In this document: positions 7,311 to 15,955 of the stretch, piece after piece
Layout of the letters: each line of letters opens with the position of its first letter
Position numbering within the stretch: position 1 is the stretch's first letter
NCBI GenBank assembly: GCA_047639615.1
Contig: JBLIOL010000037.1
Span: 1-25,051, forward strand
Origin: CAYWNK01 sp047639615
GTDB taxonomy: Bacteria; Planctomycetota; UBA1135; GCA-002686595
Reading direction: 5' to 3'
DNA length: 25,051 nt
Program-made: the position numbers and the translations under genes
Notes under the pieces: generated by a model
Told to the model about the DNA's origin: nothing
What the model saw: only the letters and a program-made list of their open reading frames with translations
Database searches by the model: none

Positions 7311-8312
7311 TCAGGCGAGGCGCCGCGCCATCTCGCGGGCTGCGTAGGTCAAGATGAAGTCCGCGCCGGCGCGTCGGATGGAGAGTAGTGATTCTTCGAT
7401 GGTGCGGTCGAGGTCGAGCCAGCCGTTGCGCGCGGCGGCGTGCAGCATGGCGTACTCGCCAGAGACCTGGTACGCGCCCACGGGCACGGGCGAGGCGTCC
7501 TTTACCATGCGCAGGATGTCCAGGTAGGGCATGGCCGGCTTGACCATCAGCATGTCGGCGCCCTCGGCCACGTCCAAGGCGGCCTCGCGCAGGGCTTCAA
7601 TGCTGTTGCCCGGATCCATCTGGTAGGTGCGCCGGTCGCCGAAGGCCGGTGCGGAGTCGGCCACGTCGCGGAAGGGGCCGTAGAAGGCGCTAGCGTACTT
7701 GACCGCGTAGGAGAGGATCGGGATGCCGCTGTGGCCATGGTCGTCCAGGCCGTCGCGGATAGCGCCGACCATGCCGTCCATCATGCCGCTGGGTGCGATC
7801 ACCTGGGCGCCGGCGTCGGCAAGGGACACGGCTTGGCGCGCGAGATTGTCGAGGGTTGGATCATTGTCGACTTCGCCTTCGGGGGTCACCACGCCGCAGT
7901 GACCGTGGTCCGTGTACTCGCAGAAGCACAGGTCGACCACGCGCAGGATCTCGGGGGCCTCCTTGGCCACGGCTTCGAGGGTGCGCTGCACTAGGCCGTC
8001 CTTAGTCCATGAGGAACTGCCAAGCGCGTCCTTCTCGTCCGGAACGCCGAATAGGATCACTGAGGTTAGGCCCAGGTCTTGGGCTTCCGTTGCGGACTGC
8101 GCCAAGCGGTCCACGGACTCCTGGTAGACGCCGGGCATGGAGCCGACCTCCTTGCGCACGTCGCTACCTTCCACCGCGAAGAGCGGCAGCATGAAGTCGG
8201 CGCGGCTGAGCTCGGTCTCGCGCACCATGCGGCGCAGGCCAGGGTGGGAGCGCAAGCGGCGCGGACGTTGTTCGGGGCTGGCGGAGATGGGTAGGTCTTG
8301 GTCGGGCATCAT
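7311..8312 (-). CDS. hemB: Delta-aminolevulinic acid dehydratase (porphobilinogen synthase)
   Basis: This 333-residue enzyme joins two 5-aminolevulinate molecules into porphobilinogen. It has RRLRSHPGLRRMVRET near the N-terminus, the cysteine-rich zinc site DLCFCEYTDHGHCG (Cys129, Cys131, Cys139), and both active-site lysines, Lys205 (SYAVKYAS) and Lys258 (MVKPAMPYLD). The three cysteines place it with the zinc-dependent enzymes, not the magnesium-dependent ones that have aspartates there. The start ATGATG overlaps the hemD stop in an ATGA of four bases (8309-8312), so the two are likely translationally coupled. Confidence 0.97.
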   Translation of the reverse strand: MMPDQDLPISASPEQRPRRLRSHPGLRRMVRETELSRADFMLPLFAVEGSDVRKEVGSMPGVYQESVDRLAQSATEAQDLGLTSVILFGVPDEKDALGSSSWTKDGLVQRTLEAVAKEAPEILRVVDLCFCEYTDHGHCGVVTPEGEVDNDPTLDNLARQAVSLADAGAQVIAPSGMMDGMVGAIRDGLDDHGHSGIPILSYAVKYASAFYGPFRDVADSAPAFGDRRTYQMDPGNSIEALREAALDVAEGADMLMVKPAMPYLDILRMVKDASPVPVGAYQVSGEYAMLHAAARNGWLDLDRTIEESLLSIRRAGADFILTYAAREMARRLA

Positions 8313-9019
8313 TCGCTCGGCAGGAAGGACTCGAGGGCCAGGCGCAGGGCGGCTGGGTCAGGCGAGAGCAGGGGCAAGCTCATGGAGAAGTGTTGATCCA
8401 CTTCCAGAAGCGCGTCGAGGGTGGTCCAGCCGATGCCGAGGCCAGCTGGTTGGAAGTCGGCTTCAAGTTCGAGCCAAGCTTGTACGGCGCTGGGGCTGGC
8501 GAAGAACACGGCGTCCGTGCGCGGCGGAGGGCCTAGGTGCAGGACGGGTTCTACGTCGTAGACAACGGGTGCTTCCAGGCGCATGCCTGCCGCGAGCAGC
8601 AACTCGCCGAGCTCCGTAGCCCGGGCGGCGTGGGGCCAGAGCACGCGCGCTTCGGGGGCGGCTTCCTCGATTAGAAGATCGGCCAGTCCATGGGCCTGGT
8701 TCGCGCCGGGACCGGGGACGAGCTTCGGTGTCCAGCCAGCTTGGTAGAGGCGCTCGGCGGAACTGGTGCCGACGACGGCGAGGGGCACTTGCTTGAGGGA
8801 GGGGGCGCGCTCTGCTGCCAGCTCGAGGGCCGGAATGACGCTCGAGCTGGTGACGGCGATCCAATCCGGCTGGGTCATGGGCCAAGCGCCAGGATCCTTG
8901 TCGACGATTCCAAGCAGGGGCCACTCGGTCGGCTCCCAGCCAGCTTCGCGTGCCGCCGCGAGCCAGTCCTCGCGGTCGCGTAGGGGCCCGGTCACGAGCA
9001 CACTCCAAGTGCGACTCAT
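8309..9019 (-). CDS. hemD: Uroporphyrinogen-III synthase
   Basis: This 236-residue protein of the HemD fold closes hydroxymethylbilane into uroporphyrinogen III with inversion of ring D. The family is weakly conserved. Visible signs are the N-terminal VLVTGPL strand, an AVTSSSVIPALEL segment (usual form: FTSxxAV), VVGTSSAERLYQAGW in the second half of the first domain and FFASPSAVQAWLE in the other. At 236 residues it is slightly short but complete. Its position between hemC and hemB, with ATGA overlaps at both ends (9016-9019 and 8309-8312), supports the call strongly. Confidence 0.92.
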   Translation of the reverse strand: MSRTWSVLVTGPLRDREDWLAAAREAGWEPTEWPLLGIVDKDPGAWPMTQPDWIAVTSSSVIPALELAAERAPSLKQVPLAVVGTSSAERLYQAGWTPKLVPGPGANQAHGLADLLIEEAAPEARVLWPHAARATELGELLLAAGMRLEAPVVYDVEPVLHLGPPPRTDAVFFASPSAVQAWLELEADFQPAGLGIGWTTLDALLEVDQHFSMSLPLLSPDPAALRLALESFLPSE

Positions 9020-9924
9020 GCGCGTGCCTCTTCCACTAGGCGTGCTGCGCCGGCGGCGATCAGTTCCTCGGCCAGGGCATTTCCGATGGCTTCCGCGTCA
9101 CTGGCGCTGCCCGTGCGTTCCGCGCGCAACTCTTCGGTACCGTCAACGGAGAGTACGCGTGCGGTTAAGCGAAGTTCGTCGCCGCTGATAGTGGCGTGTG
9201 CGCCCAGGGGCACGTTGCAGCCACCGTGCATGGCGCGCAGTAGGGCACGCTCCGCGAGCGCGCGCGCGTAGGTCTCGCTGCAGTTTATGGCTTGCAGGAG
9301 GTCGCGCGCTTCGTCGTCGTCCTCGCGCACCACCAAGCCAACGATGCCTTGACCGACGGCGGGCACGAATGTCTCGGTGTCGAGCACCTCGCCCACGGCG
9401 TGATCGAGCTCAAGGCGCACAATGCCGGCCCTGGCGAGGACTGTGGGTGTGCCATCCGCCGCGAGGGCGCGCTCGACCCGCGTGGGGACATTGCCGCGCG
9501 CGGGTACGGTCTCGAGCCCCGGCACAGCGGCCTTGAGCATGGCGCCGCGACGCAGACTGCCGGTGGCTAGGGTGCTGCCCGCTTGCAGCTCGCTGAGCGT
9601 ACTACCTACGAGCACGTCCTCCACGGGTCCGCGCGGAAGCACGGCTACCAAGCGCGTGCCTTCCTGCAGGGTGGTGGTCATGTCCTTCAAGCTGTGCACA
9701 GCCACGCGCGCACGTCCGTCGAGCAGGGCGCGATCCACCTCTACGGTGAAGATGCCGATGCGACCAAAGCGTGCCAACTCGGTGGTGCGATCCTGGTCGC
9801 CGCGGGACTCGACCTTGAGCAATTGCACGTCGAGTTCCGGCCAGGCTGCGCGCAATCCAGCTCGGGTGGTGTGGGCCTGCCAAAGGGCTAGGTCCGAGGC
9901 GCGAGTCGATAATGTGAGGCTCAA
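9016..9924 (-). CDS. hemC: Porphobilinogen deaminase (hydroxymethylbilane synthase)
   Basis: This 302-residue enzyme links four porphobilinogens into hydroxymethylbilane. It has STRASDLALWQA near the N-terminus, catalytic Asp81 in HSLKDM, the binding arginines in TGSLRRGA and the PARGNVPTR segment (RGNV usually continues QTR), VGQG, and the cofactor cysteine Cys236 in HGGCNVPLGA, which carries the dipyrromethane. The start codon is TTG 9924: the first residues LSLTLSTRAS match the usual MxIxTRxS opening. TTGA overlaps the hemA stop by four bases (9921-9924), the same coupling seen at the neighbouring junctions. Confidence 0.97.
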   Translation of the reverse strand: MSLTLSTRASDLALWQAHTTRAGLRAAWPELDVQLLKVESRGDQDRTTELARFGRIGIFTVEVDRALLDGRARVAVHSLKDMTTTLQEGTRLVAVLPRGPVEDVLVGSTLSELQAGSTLATGSLRRGAMLKAAVPGLETVPARGNVPTRVERALAADGTPTVLARAGIVRLELDHAVGEVLDTETFVPAVGQGIVGLVVREDDDEARDLLQAINCSETYARALAERALLRAMHGGCNVPLGAHATISGDELRLTARVLSVDGTEELRAERTGSASDAEAIGNALAEELIAAGAARLVEEARA

Positions 9925-11162
9925 AGGTTCTCCAGGAAACGCTGATATTCGGCATCCAGAGCCGCTTCGGAACGGACGCGGCGCATGCCGTCCTTGAACT
10001 GACTCTGGGATAGGTGCAGTAGGCGCCTGGACAGCGTATGGGCGAGTTTGATCTCGCGCGCTTCTGCCTGGCCACCGGTTATCTGGTCGAGAATTTCCTC
10101 GCGCATTTTCTCAAAGTGCTCGCCAAGCCCCGCAAGGGTCGGTGAGAAGAGCGCGTAGGCCCGCCGTGCGAGGAATTCGTGCACCTCGTGCACAATCAAC
10201 TCATCGGCCTGGGCGATGGAGTCGGTGCGCTCGGCATGGTTGGTCTCGACCACCTTGGCCAGATCGTCCAATCCGTAGGTGATGGCTTGGTCAAGGTCGA
10301 TCACGTCCTGGGCCACGGCCCGTGGTACTGAAAGGTCGAGCAGGAAGAGCGGCATGTCCCGGCGGCGCAGGGCCTTGCGGTCGATGATCGAGGCGTGTAC
10401 GAGGTCGGGCGCGGCATCTACGGCGACGGCCACAACATCCGCGTAGCTGATGGCGACGGACATTTGCTCCAGCCCGTAGCCCGTACCACCGAATTGGGCG
10501 GCAGCCTCTTCCGCACGTAGCAGGGTACGGTTGGCGAAGTCGATGGTGGTCATGCCCGCTGCGGTAAGGTGCTTGGCGACCAGTAGGCCGGTCTCGCCTG
10601 CGCCGATCACGAGCGCGCGCTCATTATCGAGCTTACCGAATGCGCGCTGGGCGACGCCCACGGCGATGCGTGCTACCGACAGACTGCCCTGGCCGATATC
10701 CGTATCCGTACGCACGCGCTTGCCCACCACGAGGGCCTGTTCCAGTAGCGGACCCAGCAAAGGACCTAGGGTTCCTGCCGCTTTCGCGCCCTCGCGGGCA
10801 CGGCGTACTTGGCCGAGGATCTCGGACTCGCCCAGCACCAAGCTGTCGAGACCCGAAGCCACGCGAAAGGCATGGATGACCGCTTGCAGGGCTTGGTAAA
10901 GGTAGACCTGCCCTGAATCGGCGTTGCGAAAAATTGTGCGCTTGATGAGGTCGATGGGGTTAGTGCCTTCCCGGGCGCGCACGATGACCTCGGTTCGATT
11001 GCAGGTCGATACCACCGCCGTTTCTTCGATTTCGTTAGCGGCGACCAGGTCCTTTAGGCACTGGTCTAGGTCCTCCGGTCGCACCGCATAGCGTTCGCGC
11101 GCGGCGACCGGAGCGGTGCGGTGGGAGAGCCCAATTAGGTAGAGATCGCGGACAGATTCCAA
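9921..11162 (-). CDS. hemA: Glutamyl-tRNA reductase
   Basis: This enzyme starts the C5 heme route by reducing glutamyl-tRNA(Glu) to glutamate-1-semialdehyde with NADPH. From the chosen start it has 413 residues. GLSHRTAPV lies near the N-terminus, the catalytic cysteine is Cys54 in STCNRTEV, GLDSLVLGESEILGQV follows, and the NADPH loop is GAGETG. The C-terminal helical dimerisation domain is complete. Start choice: a GTG at 11171 is possible and would overlap the preceding gene by eight bases. But GGAGG at 11175-11171 lies an ideal eight bases before TTG 11162, one base after the previous stop, and this start gives the usual short lead before the first beta strand. I prefer TTG. Confidence 0.95.
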   Translation of the reverse strand: MESVRDLYLIGLSHRTAPVAARERYAVRPEDLDQCLKDLVAANEIEETAVVSTCNRTEVIVRAREGTNPIDLIKRTIFRNADSGQVYLYQALQAVIHAFRVASGLDSLVLGESEILGQVRRAREGAKAAGTLGPLLGPLLEQALVVGKRVRTDTDIGQGSLSVARIAVGVAQRAFGKLDNERALVIGAGETGLLVAKHLTAAGMTTIDFANRTLLRAEEAAAQFGGTGYGLEQMSVAISYADVVAVAVDAAPDLVHASIIDRKALRRRDMPLFLLDLSVPRAVAQDVIDLDQAITYGLDDLAKVVETNHAERTDSIAQADELIVHEVHEFLARRAYALFSPTLAGLGEHFEKMREEILDQITGGQAEAREIKLAHTLSRRLLHLSQSQFKDGMRRVRSEAALDAEYQRFLENL

Positions 11163-11163
11163 G

Positions 11164-11991
11164 CTAGGCACCTCCGTGGAAACTAGCGCCGGGTACGGCC
11201 AGGATCGCGATAGCGGCCAGCAGGGTCACCAAGCCCGCCATGGCAGCGATGGAAGCACGCCGGGCGGTAATGCCGGGGATGGACCGCGAGAAGGCGATCA
11301 CACCGAAGTGGACCCACAGGCCGATGTTCAAAAGGACCGTAGGGTCCATGTAGCTGAAGGTCTCGAGCCCGCGGGCGTGGGCGAGGGCAATGCCGCCATT
11401 CACGCCAAGCGTCATGAAGATGAAGCCTGCCAGGGCCGTGCTGCGAGTCGAGAGTGTCAGCTGTTCCATGTCCGGCAACCAGCGCGCCAGGGGTCCGTAC
11501 TTCTGGGACTTAAGCTGTCGGAAGAGCAGCAGGTAGAGGCAGCCATAGATGCCTGATAGAACCAGTGCGGAGGTGGCCAGCAGCATGGTGAGGGCGTGAA
11601 TGGCGTCCACGGCGTTACCCGGGTTGGCGGAGGTCTCAGGTCCCATGGGGCCGAAGGCGGAGGCCGCCAACTGCAGCAGAAACACAACGGCGAAGAGCAT
11701 GCCGGCCACGGTGGGCTGATGCGCGCGGCGGGTTACCAGCAGGAAGAGCAAGCTCACACAAAGGCCCGTGGCTGATGCGATGCGCATGCCGCCGACGACG
11801 GCCGCGCCGGTGGACTTGGCGTTGAGAGCGAAGATCGCTGCGTGGGCCACTAGAGTGATCATCAGCAGGGGCTTGCGCACATGGGCAAGGGCCGGTTGGC
11901 GCTCACCGGCGAAGGCCATGCCGTAGAGGACCGCTAGGGTCAGGTAGGCCGGGGGGAGCAGCACCAGTAGGGCTTGAATAGTGGTGCTCAT
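11164..11991 (-). CDS. CcsA/HemX-like membrane protein (cytochrome c assembly family)
   Basis: This 275-residue protein has about eight hydrophobic segments, the size and layout of the HemX/CcsA family. Conserved-type histidines lie in DAIHALTMLL and LWVHFG. The tryptophan-rich WGxxWxWD heme-handling motif of true CcsA is not seen; SYMDPTVLLNIGLWVHFG stands at the matching place, so heme delivery to cytochrome c is uncertain. In Bacillus a HemX protein is encoded beside hemA and affects HemA levels. The adjacent position here suggests a similar role, but that is inference. It starts at ATG 11991 with an ATGA overlap with the hemY stop (11988-11991). Confidence 0.8.
   Translation of the reverse strand: MSTTIQALLVLLPPAYLTLAVLYGMAFAGERQPALAHVRKPLLMITLVAHAAIFALNAKSTGAAVVGGMRIASATGLCVSLLFLLVTRRAHQPTVAGMLFAVVFLLQLAASAFGPMGPETSANPGNAVDAIHALTMLLATSALVLSGIYGCLYLLLFRQLKSQKYGPLARWLPDMEQLTLSTRSTALAGFIFMTLGVNGGIALAHARGLETFSYMDPTVLLNIGLWVHFGVIAFSRSIPGITARRASIAAMAGLVTLLAAIAILAVPGASFHGGA
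11171..11175 (-). promoter_or_regulatory. hemA: Shine-Dalgarno GGAGG of hemA
   Basis: On the minus strand GGAGG occupies 11175-11171, followed by eight bases and TTG (11162-11160). It is one of the few clear Shine-Dalgarno motifs in the window, and it argues for the TTG start over the GTG at 11171, which would lie inside the motif. Confidence 0.55.
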
Positions 11992-13424
11992 ACGGGGACT
12001 TCCTCGGTGGTTGATTGCAGCACGGCCTGAGCGGCGGCCTTACCCGATGCAATGCAATCGTTCACGGAGACGCCAGCTAGCCAAGAGCCGGCGAGTTCGA
12101 GCCCGGGCATGGCACGGCCGATGCTGCGGCGTAGGTCGGTGATGCGGTCCGCGTGGCCGATGGTGTACTTAGGGATGGCAGGGCTCATGTGGGCGACGAC
12201 CGAGGTGCGTACCTGACCGGCAGCTTCGGAGCCGATGGCCAGGGTGAGTTGCTTGTGGGCATGCTTCACCAACTGCTCGTCGCCCATGTTCTCGACCTCG
12301 TCGCTGGGCAGCATAATGGTGACGGTGGATCCGCCCTCGGGAGCGCGGCCTTCGAAAATACTGCTGGGAAAGAGGGTGCCAAGCACAGCCGGAGCCTTGG
12401 GCCCACGGGGTTCGTCAGGCGGGACGAGAAAGCCGAAGGCCAAGGGGAGTTCCGCCCCAGTGAGTCCGAGGTGGACGCCGGTGATGGAGGCTTGTTCCAT
12501 GCCGTACAGGCCGTCGAGATTCAATCGGTCAGGAGCGGCGAGGGATAGCAACTCATGGGTCACTTGTCCGGGCGTGGCCAGCACGACCTTCGTGGCGCGA
12601 ATGCTCTCGCCGGTTTCCAGTTGGAGGTTCCATCCGGCGGGGCCGCGCTCGAGCTCTTGCACGGCGCTGCCCAGGCGCAGGTTCGCGCCGAGTCGACTGG
12701 CTAGGGCCAGGGGGAGCTCCGCGAGGCCGTCTGGGAAGGAGAGCAGGTCGCCGCGGCGTGTGGGGGGACCTTCGAAGACTTCGGGGGGAGCCGCTTGTGA
12801 GCGCTTGGCTCCGAGCATGCCACGCACCAAGCCACCGTGTTCATGGGCTAGCTTCCATAGGCGCGGAAAGGCACTGCGTGCGCCGAGGCATTCCACTTCG
12901 CTGGCGTAGACACCGCGCACAAAGGCGCCGGCTAGTGTGCGGGTGGCTTCACGCCCGATGCGCTCGGTGAGGAATTCTTCAAAGCTCGGTTCTGGATCAC
13001 GCGCCCCATCGCCGCTCAGGCGGCGGAAGGGCTCGGACATGAGGCGCAGTTTCGCGCCTAGACTGAGCAAGCGTGTTGTGATCAGGCCGCCCGGTCCGTG
13101 GGGCAGGGGCACGAGTCGCGCGCCGTGCCACAGGTAACGCGTGCCGGCTTCGGAGCGCGACACCAGCAAGCGTTCCGCGAGCCCGGCCTCAGCCACCAAC
13201 CTGCGGAAATCTGCCCCCGATGCAGGCACGGTGTTCGGGCCGGCTTCAAACAGGTAGCCATCTTTGCGCAGGCTGCGCATCATGCCACCCGCTGCATCGG
13301 ATGCCTCTACGCACAGTACGCGCCTACCTGCTTGGGCTAGGGCGTGGGCGCAGGTGAGTCCAGCGATGCCGGCACCCACCACCACCACATCCTGCATCTC
13401 GGTCGTTTTACTAGGAGTACTCAC
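11988..13424 (-). CDS. hemY: Protoporphyrinogen oxidase, FAD-dependent (HemY type; hemG in some annotations)
   Basis: This 478-residue flavoprotein oxidises protoporphyrinogen IX (or coproporphyrinogen III in the coproporphyrin route), normally with oxygen. It has the FAD-binding VVVVGAGIAGLTCAHALA with Glu of the VEAS end, GGMMRSL, and FEAGPNTV typical of protoporphyrinogen oxidases. The C-terminal FAD-binding part is AMPGLELAGSWLAGVSVNDCIASG. Start choice: GTG 13424 overlaps the hemN stop as GTGA (13421-13424), in line with the other junctions; an ATG lies nine codons later (13397) just before the Rossmann strand. The open frame runs much further upstream, but only as a shadow of hemN. Confidence 0.93.
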   Translation of the reverse strand: MSTPSKTTEMQDVVVVGAGIAGLTCAHALAQAGRRVLCVEASDAAGGMMRSLRKDGYLFEAGPNTVPASGADFRRLVAEAGLAERLLVSRSEAGTRYLWHGARLVPLPHGPGGLITTRLLSLGAKLRLMSEPFRRLSGDGARDPEPSFEEFLTERIGREATRTLAGAFVRGVYASEVECLGARSAFPRLWKLAHEHGGLVRGMLGAKRSQAAPPEVFEGPPTRRGDLLSFPDGLAELPLALASRLGANLRLGSAVQELERGPAGWNLQLETGESIRATKVVLATPGQVTHELLSLAAPDRLNLDGLYGMEQASITGVHLGLTGAELPLAFGFLVPPDEPRGPKAPAVLGTLFPSSIFEGRAPEGGSTVTIMLPSDEVENMGDEQLVKHAHKQLTLAIGSEAAGQVRTSVVAHMSPAIPKYTIGHADRITDLRRSIGRAMPGLELAGSWLAGVSVNDCIASGKAAAQAVLQSTTEEVPV

Positions 13425-14815
13425 AGGGTCTTCGAGAAGGTCTGTTTGCCGTCCTTCCCGCGGGCCGCGCGCGCGGCGAAGTAGGTGTCGAAGGGCAGCG
13501 CCACGTTGCGCATGAACATCTGACCTAGCTCGGTCAACTGCAGGCGGTCGGGGAGTAGCTCCACTAGGCCGTCCTGGGCCAGGGGCTCCAGCGCCAGCAA
13601 CTGCTTGGCGAAGGTCACGTCGAATACGATGCCGTGAGTCTTCTCGATGGGTGCCTTGGCCAAGCGACCGTTGCACATCAAACCGAGGATCACGTCGCGC
13701 CGTAGACGATCGTCAGCACTCAGGCGGTGGCCGCGCATAGTGGCGAAGCCGCGCTCGTCGATGAGCTTCAGGTAGTCCGACTCCACGGGCGTGTTCTGGG
13801 CGAAGCAACCGTCCACTTCACCGATGGAGCTAACACCCAGGCTGATCATGTCGCTGCCGCTGCGGGTGGTGTAGCCCATGAAGTTGCGGTGCAGCTTGCC
13901 TTCGCCGAGGGCCAGGGCTAGATCGTCGTCGGGTAGGGCGAAGTGATCCAAGCCCAGGTAGACGTAACCCGCTTCCAGGAAGCGCTCGGTGGCGTCCACG
14001 AAGATCTCGAGCTTGGTTGCGGAGTTGGGCGCAGCGTCCATGTCGAGCGCTTCCATGTGCTTCTTGAGCCACGGGACGTGGGCGTAGTGGAAGAGCGCCA
14101 CACGTTCCGGGCGCATTTCGATAGTGGTCTCGACCGTACGTGCGAAGCCCTCACGGGTTTGGTGCGGCAGGCCGTAGATCAAGTCCATGTTCACCGACGC
14201 GATGCCATTGGCACGCGAGGCGTCGAAGATGGCCTGGGTCTGCTCTCGGGACTGCACGCGCTTGATGGCCTTCTGCACATCCAGCTCGAAGTCCTGCACG
14301 CCCATGGAAACACGGTTGAAGCCAAGGCCAGCTAGCACCTCGATCTGCTCCGCCGTGGTCACGCGCGGGTCTACTTCGATGGCGACTTCCGCGCCCTCGG
14401 CCAAGGTGAAGGCCTTGTTGAACCAGCCGGATACGCGCTGGATCTGTTCGATGTTTAGGTGCGTGGGTGTGCCGCCGCCCCAGTGGTACTGGCGCACGGG
14501 GCGTTGGGCGACGCCGCTCTCAGCCACGGTTTGGAACTCGCGCTCCAGGTGCCGCAGGTAATTCTCTACGCGTACCTCACTGCGCGTGATGATCACGTTG
14601 CAGCCGCAGTACAGGCACATCTCTGCGCAGAAGGGCAGGTGTACGTAGACCGAGAGTGCGTCGGTCTTCTTGGAGGCCTCGGCCAAGCGTTCGGTGTAGG
14701 AGGCCGGGTCGAAGGACTCCTTGTCCCAGTCCACCGCCGTGGGATAGGAGGTGTAACGCGGGGCGGAAGTGCGGTACTTCTCCAGCAGTGCGGGGGAGAC
14801 CTGGGTGCGTGCCAT
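13421..14815 (-). CDS. hemN: Oxygen-independent coproporphyrinogen III oxidase
   Basis: This 464-residue radical SAM enzyme decarboxylates two propionates of coproporphyrinogen III to vinyl groups without oxygen. It carries the true HemN form of the cluster motif, CxxxCxxCxC (Cys63, Cys67, Cys70, Cys72 in FCAEMCLYCGCN), which separates it from HemW-type proteins that lack the fourth cysteine. YTSYPTA lies near residue 21, and GGGTPTHL, the HYAHVPWLKKH segment, MGYTTR and the C-terminal HemN domain all follow in order. Length fits E. coli HemN (457). It starts at ATG 14815, four bases after the hemE stop. It occupies the place that hemH has in the Bacillus hemEHY operon. Confidence 0.96.
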   Translation of the reverse strand: MARTQVSPALLEKYRTSAPRYTSYPTAVDWDKESFDPASYTERLAEASKKTDALSVYVHLPFCAEMCLYCGCNVIITRSEVRVENYLRHLEREFQTVAESGVAQRPVRQYHWGGGTPTHLNIEQIQRVSGWFNKAFTLAEGAEVAIEVDPRVTTAEQIEVLAGLGFNRVSMGVQDFELDVQKAIKRVQSREQTQAIFDASRANGIASVNMDLIYGLPHQTREGFARTVETTIEMRPERVALFHYAHVPWLKKHMEALDMDAAPNSATKLEIFVDATERFLEAGYVYLGLDHFALPDDDLALALGEGKLHRNFMGYTTRSGSDMISLGVSSIGEVDGCFAQNTPVESDYLKLIDERGFATMRGHRLSADDRLRRDVILGLMCNGRLAKAPIEKTHGIVFDVTFAKQLLALEPLAQDGLVELLPDRLQLTELGQMFMRNVALPFDTYFAARAARGKDGKQTFSKTL

Positions 14816-14819
14816 GGGG

Positions 14820-15860
14820 CTAGCTCGTTACGGCGGCTTCGCCGAGAACCGTGCGCCAGAGGGCGGCGACAGATTCCATGGGGGTGGTGGGGAGGATGCC
14901 GCTGCCTAGGTTGAAGATGAAGCCGGGGTGGCCGGCGAAGGCTTCGAGCACGCGACTGGCTTCGCGCTCGACCACATGGGGCGGCGCAAACAGGATGGTT
15001 GGGTTGAGGTTGCCCTGCAGGGCAAAGTCCGGACCGACCACGCGACGTGCTTCGGCCGGGTCCACGCGCCAGTCGATGGAGATCACGTCGGGATTTGCTT
15101 CCTTCATGACCTCGAGCAGGTGCGCGCAGCCGTTGATGTAGAGGATCACGGGCACGCCCATGTCCTTGGCCGCTGCAACTAGGCGCTTCACGTGGGGCAG
15201 CATGTGCTCGCGATAGGTGGCGGCGTCGTGGGTGCCGCCCCAGGAATCGAAGATCTGCAGGGCATCGGCGCCGGCGTCCACCTGCAGTTGCAGGTAGGGG
15301 ATCGAGATGTCGACCACGCGCTCTTGCAACGCGGCGAACTCCTCGGGCCGGCCGAGCATCCACTCCATGGTGTGCTCGAAGTTGCGGCTGCTCTGGCCCT
15401 CGATCATGTAGCTGGCGAGGGTGAAGGGCGCGCCGCAGAAGCCGATCATGGCGCGTTCGTCGCCCAGCTCGGCCCGCACCTTGCCGAGGGCCTCCCCGAG
15501 GAAGGCGCAGTGCTCGTTCACGTCCTTGGCGCTCAGCGCGTCCAGGTCGGCCATGCTGCGCACGGGCGGCGTCAGCACCGGACCCTTGCCCTCCTTGATC
15601 TCCACGTGCAGGCCGAGCACCTCGGCTGGCACGAGGATGTCGCAGAAGATGACGGCGGCGTCCATGCCATAGCGACGGATGGGCTGCAGGGTGACCTCGG
15701 CCGCCTGGGCCGGGTTGTGGATCATCTGCATGAAGGGAGTGTCCTTACGCAGCTCGCGATACTCGGGCAGATTGCGGCCTGCCTGGCGCATCATCCATGC
15801 CGGCGGGCGATCCACGGGTTGGCGCTTACAGGCAGCCAGGAATCGTTCACGGCTATTCAT
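14820..15860 (-). CDS. hemE: Uroporphyrinogen decarboxylase
   Basis: This 346-residue enzyme removes four carboxyl groups from uroporphyrinogen III to give coproporphyrinogen III. Visible motifs are the substrate-binding MMRQAGRNLPEYR (Arg25, Arg29), catalytic Asp74 in FCDILVPAE, GAPFTLASYMIEG, the FDSWGG loop and the C-terminal NLGSGILPTTP. The start is ATG 15860 (MNSRERF). A TTG five codons upstream (15875) is possible but adds residues not usual for the family; neither has a clear Shine-Dalgarno motif. It is the first gene of the heme operon, 95 bases after the stop of the EF-hand lipoprotein gene on the same strand. Confidence 0.97.
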   Translation of the reverse strand: MNSRERFLAACKRQPVDRPPAWMMRQAGRNLPEYRELRKDTPFMQMIHNPAQAAEVTLQPIRRYGMDAAVIFCDILVPAEVLGLHVEIKEGKGPVLTPPVRSMADLDALSAKDVNEHCAFLGEALGKVRAELGDERAMIGFCGAPFTLASYMIEGQSSRNFEHTMEWMLGRPEEFAALQERVVDISIPYLQLQVDAGADALQIFDSWGGTHDAATYREHMLPHVKRLVAAAKDMGVPVILYINGCAHLLEVMKEANPDVISIDWRVDPAEARRVVGPDFALQGNLNPTILFAPPHVVEREASRVLEAFAGHPGFIFNLGSGILPTTPMESVAALWRTVLGEAAVTS

Positions 15861-15955
15861 CTTCAGGGGGCCCAAGCAGGGCGGCTAGTGAGGGCTAGTG
15901 GGGGCGGGGAGTCGTGCCCCAGGAACTCCCGATTCTAGCACTCTAGGTGCTTCAC
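15861..15955 (-). promoter_or_regulatory. Leader/intergenic region in front of the heme operon
   Basis: This is the only sizeable gap (95 bases) on the minus strand between 20458 and 5998, so it is the likely place for the heme operon promoter. I find no convincing -35/-10 pair. Two small hairpins are possible: AGCAC/GTGCT (15937-15941 with 15947-15951), and GGGAGT/ACTCCC (15907-15912 with 15925-15930). Neither looks like a known riboswitch. Confidence 0.3.

Noticed and set aside
13425..13676. Upstream extension of the hemY frame
   Set aside because: It lies entirely inside hemN and is Arg/Gly/Pro-rich shadow sequence; GTG 13424 fits the operon's overlap pattern.
15192..15938. Long + strand open frame opposite hemE
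   Set aside because: It is a His/Val/Gly-rich antisense shadow of a strongly conserved gene with no recognisable motif.
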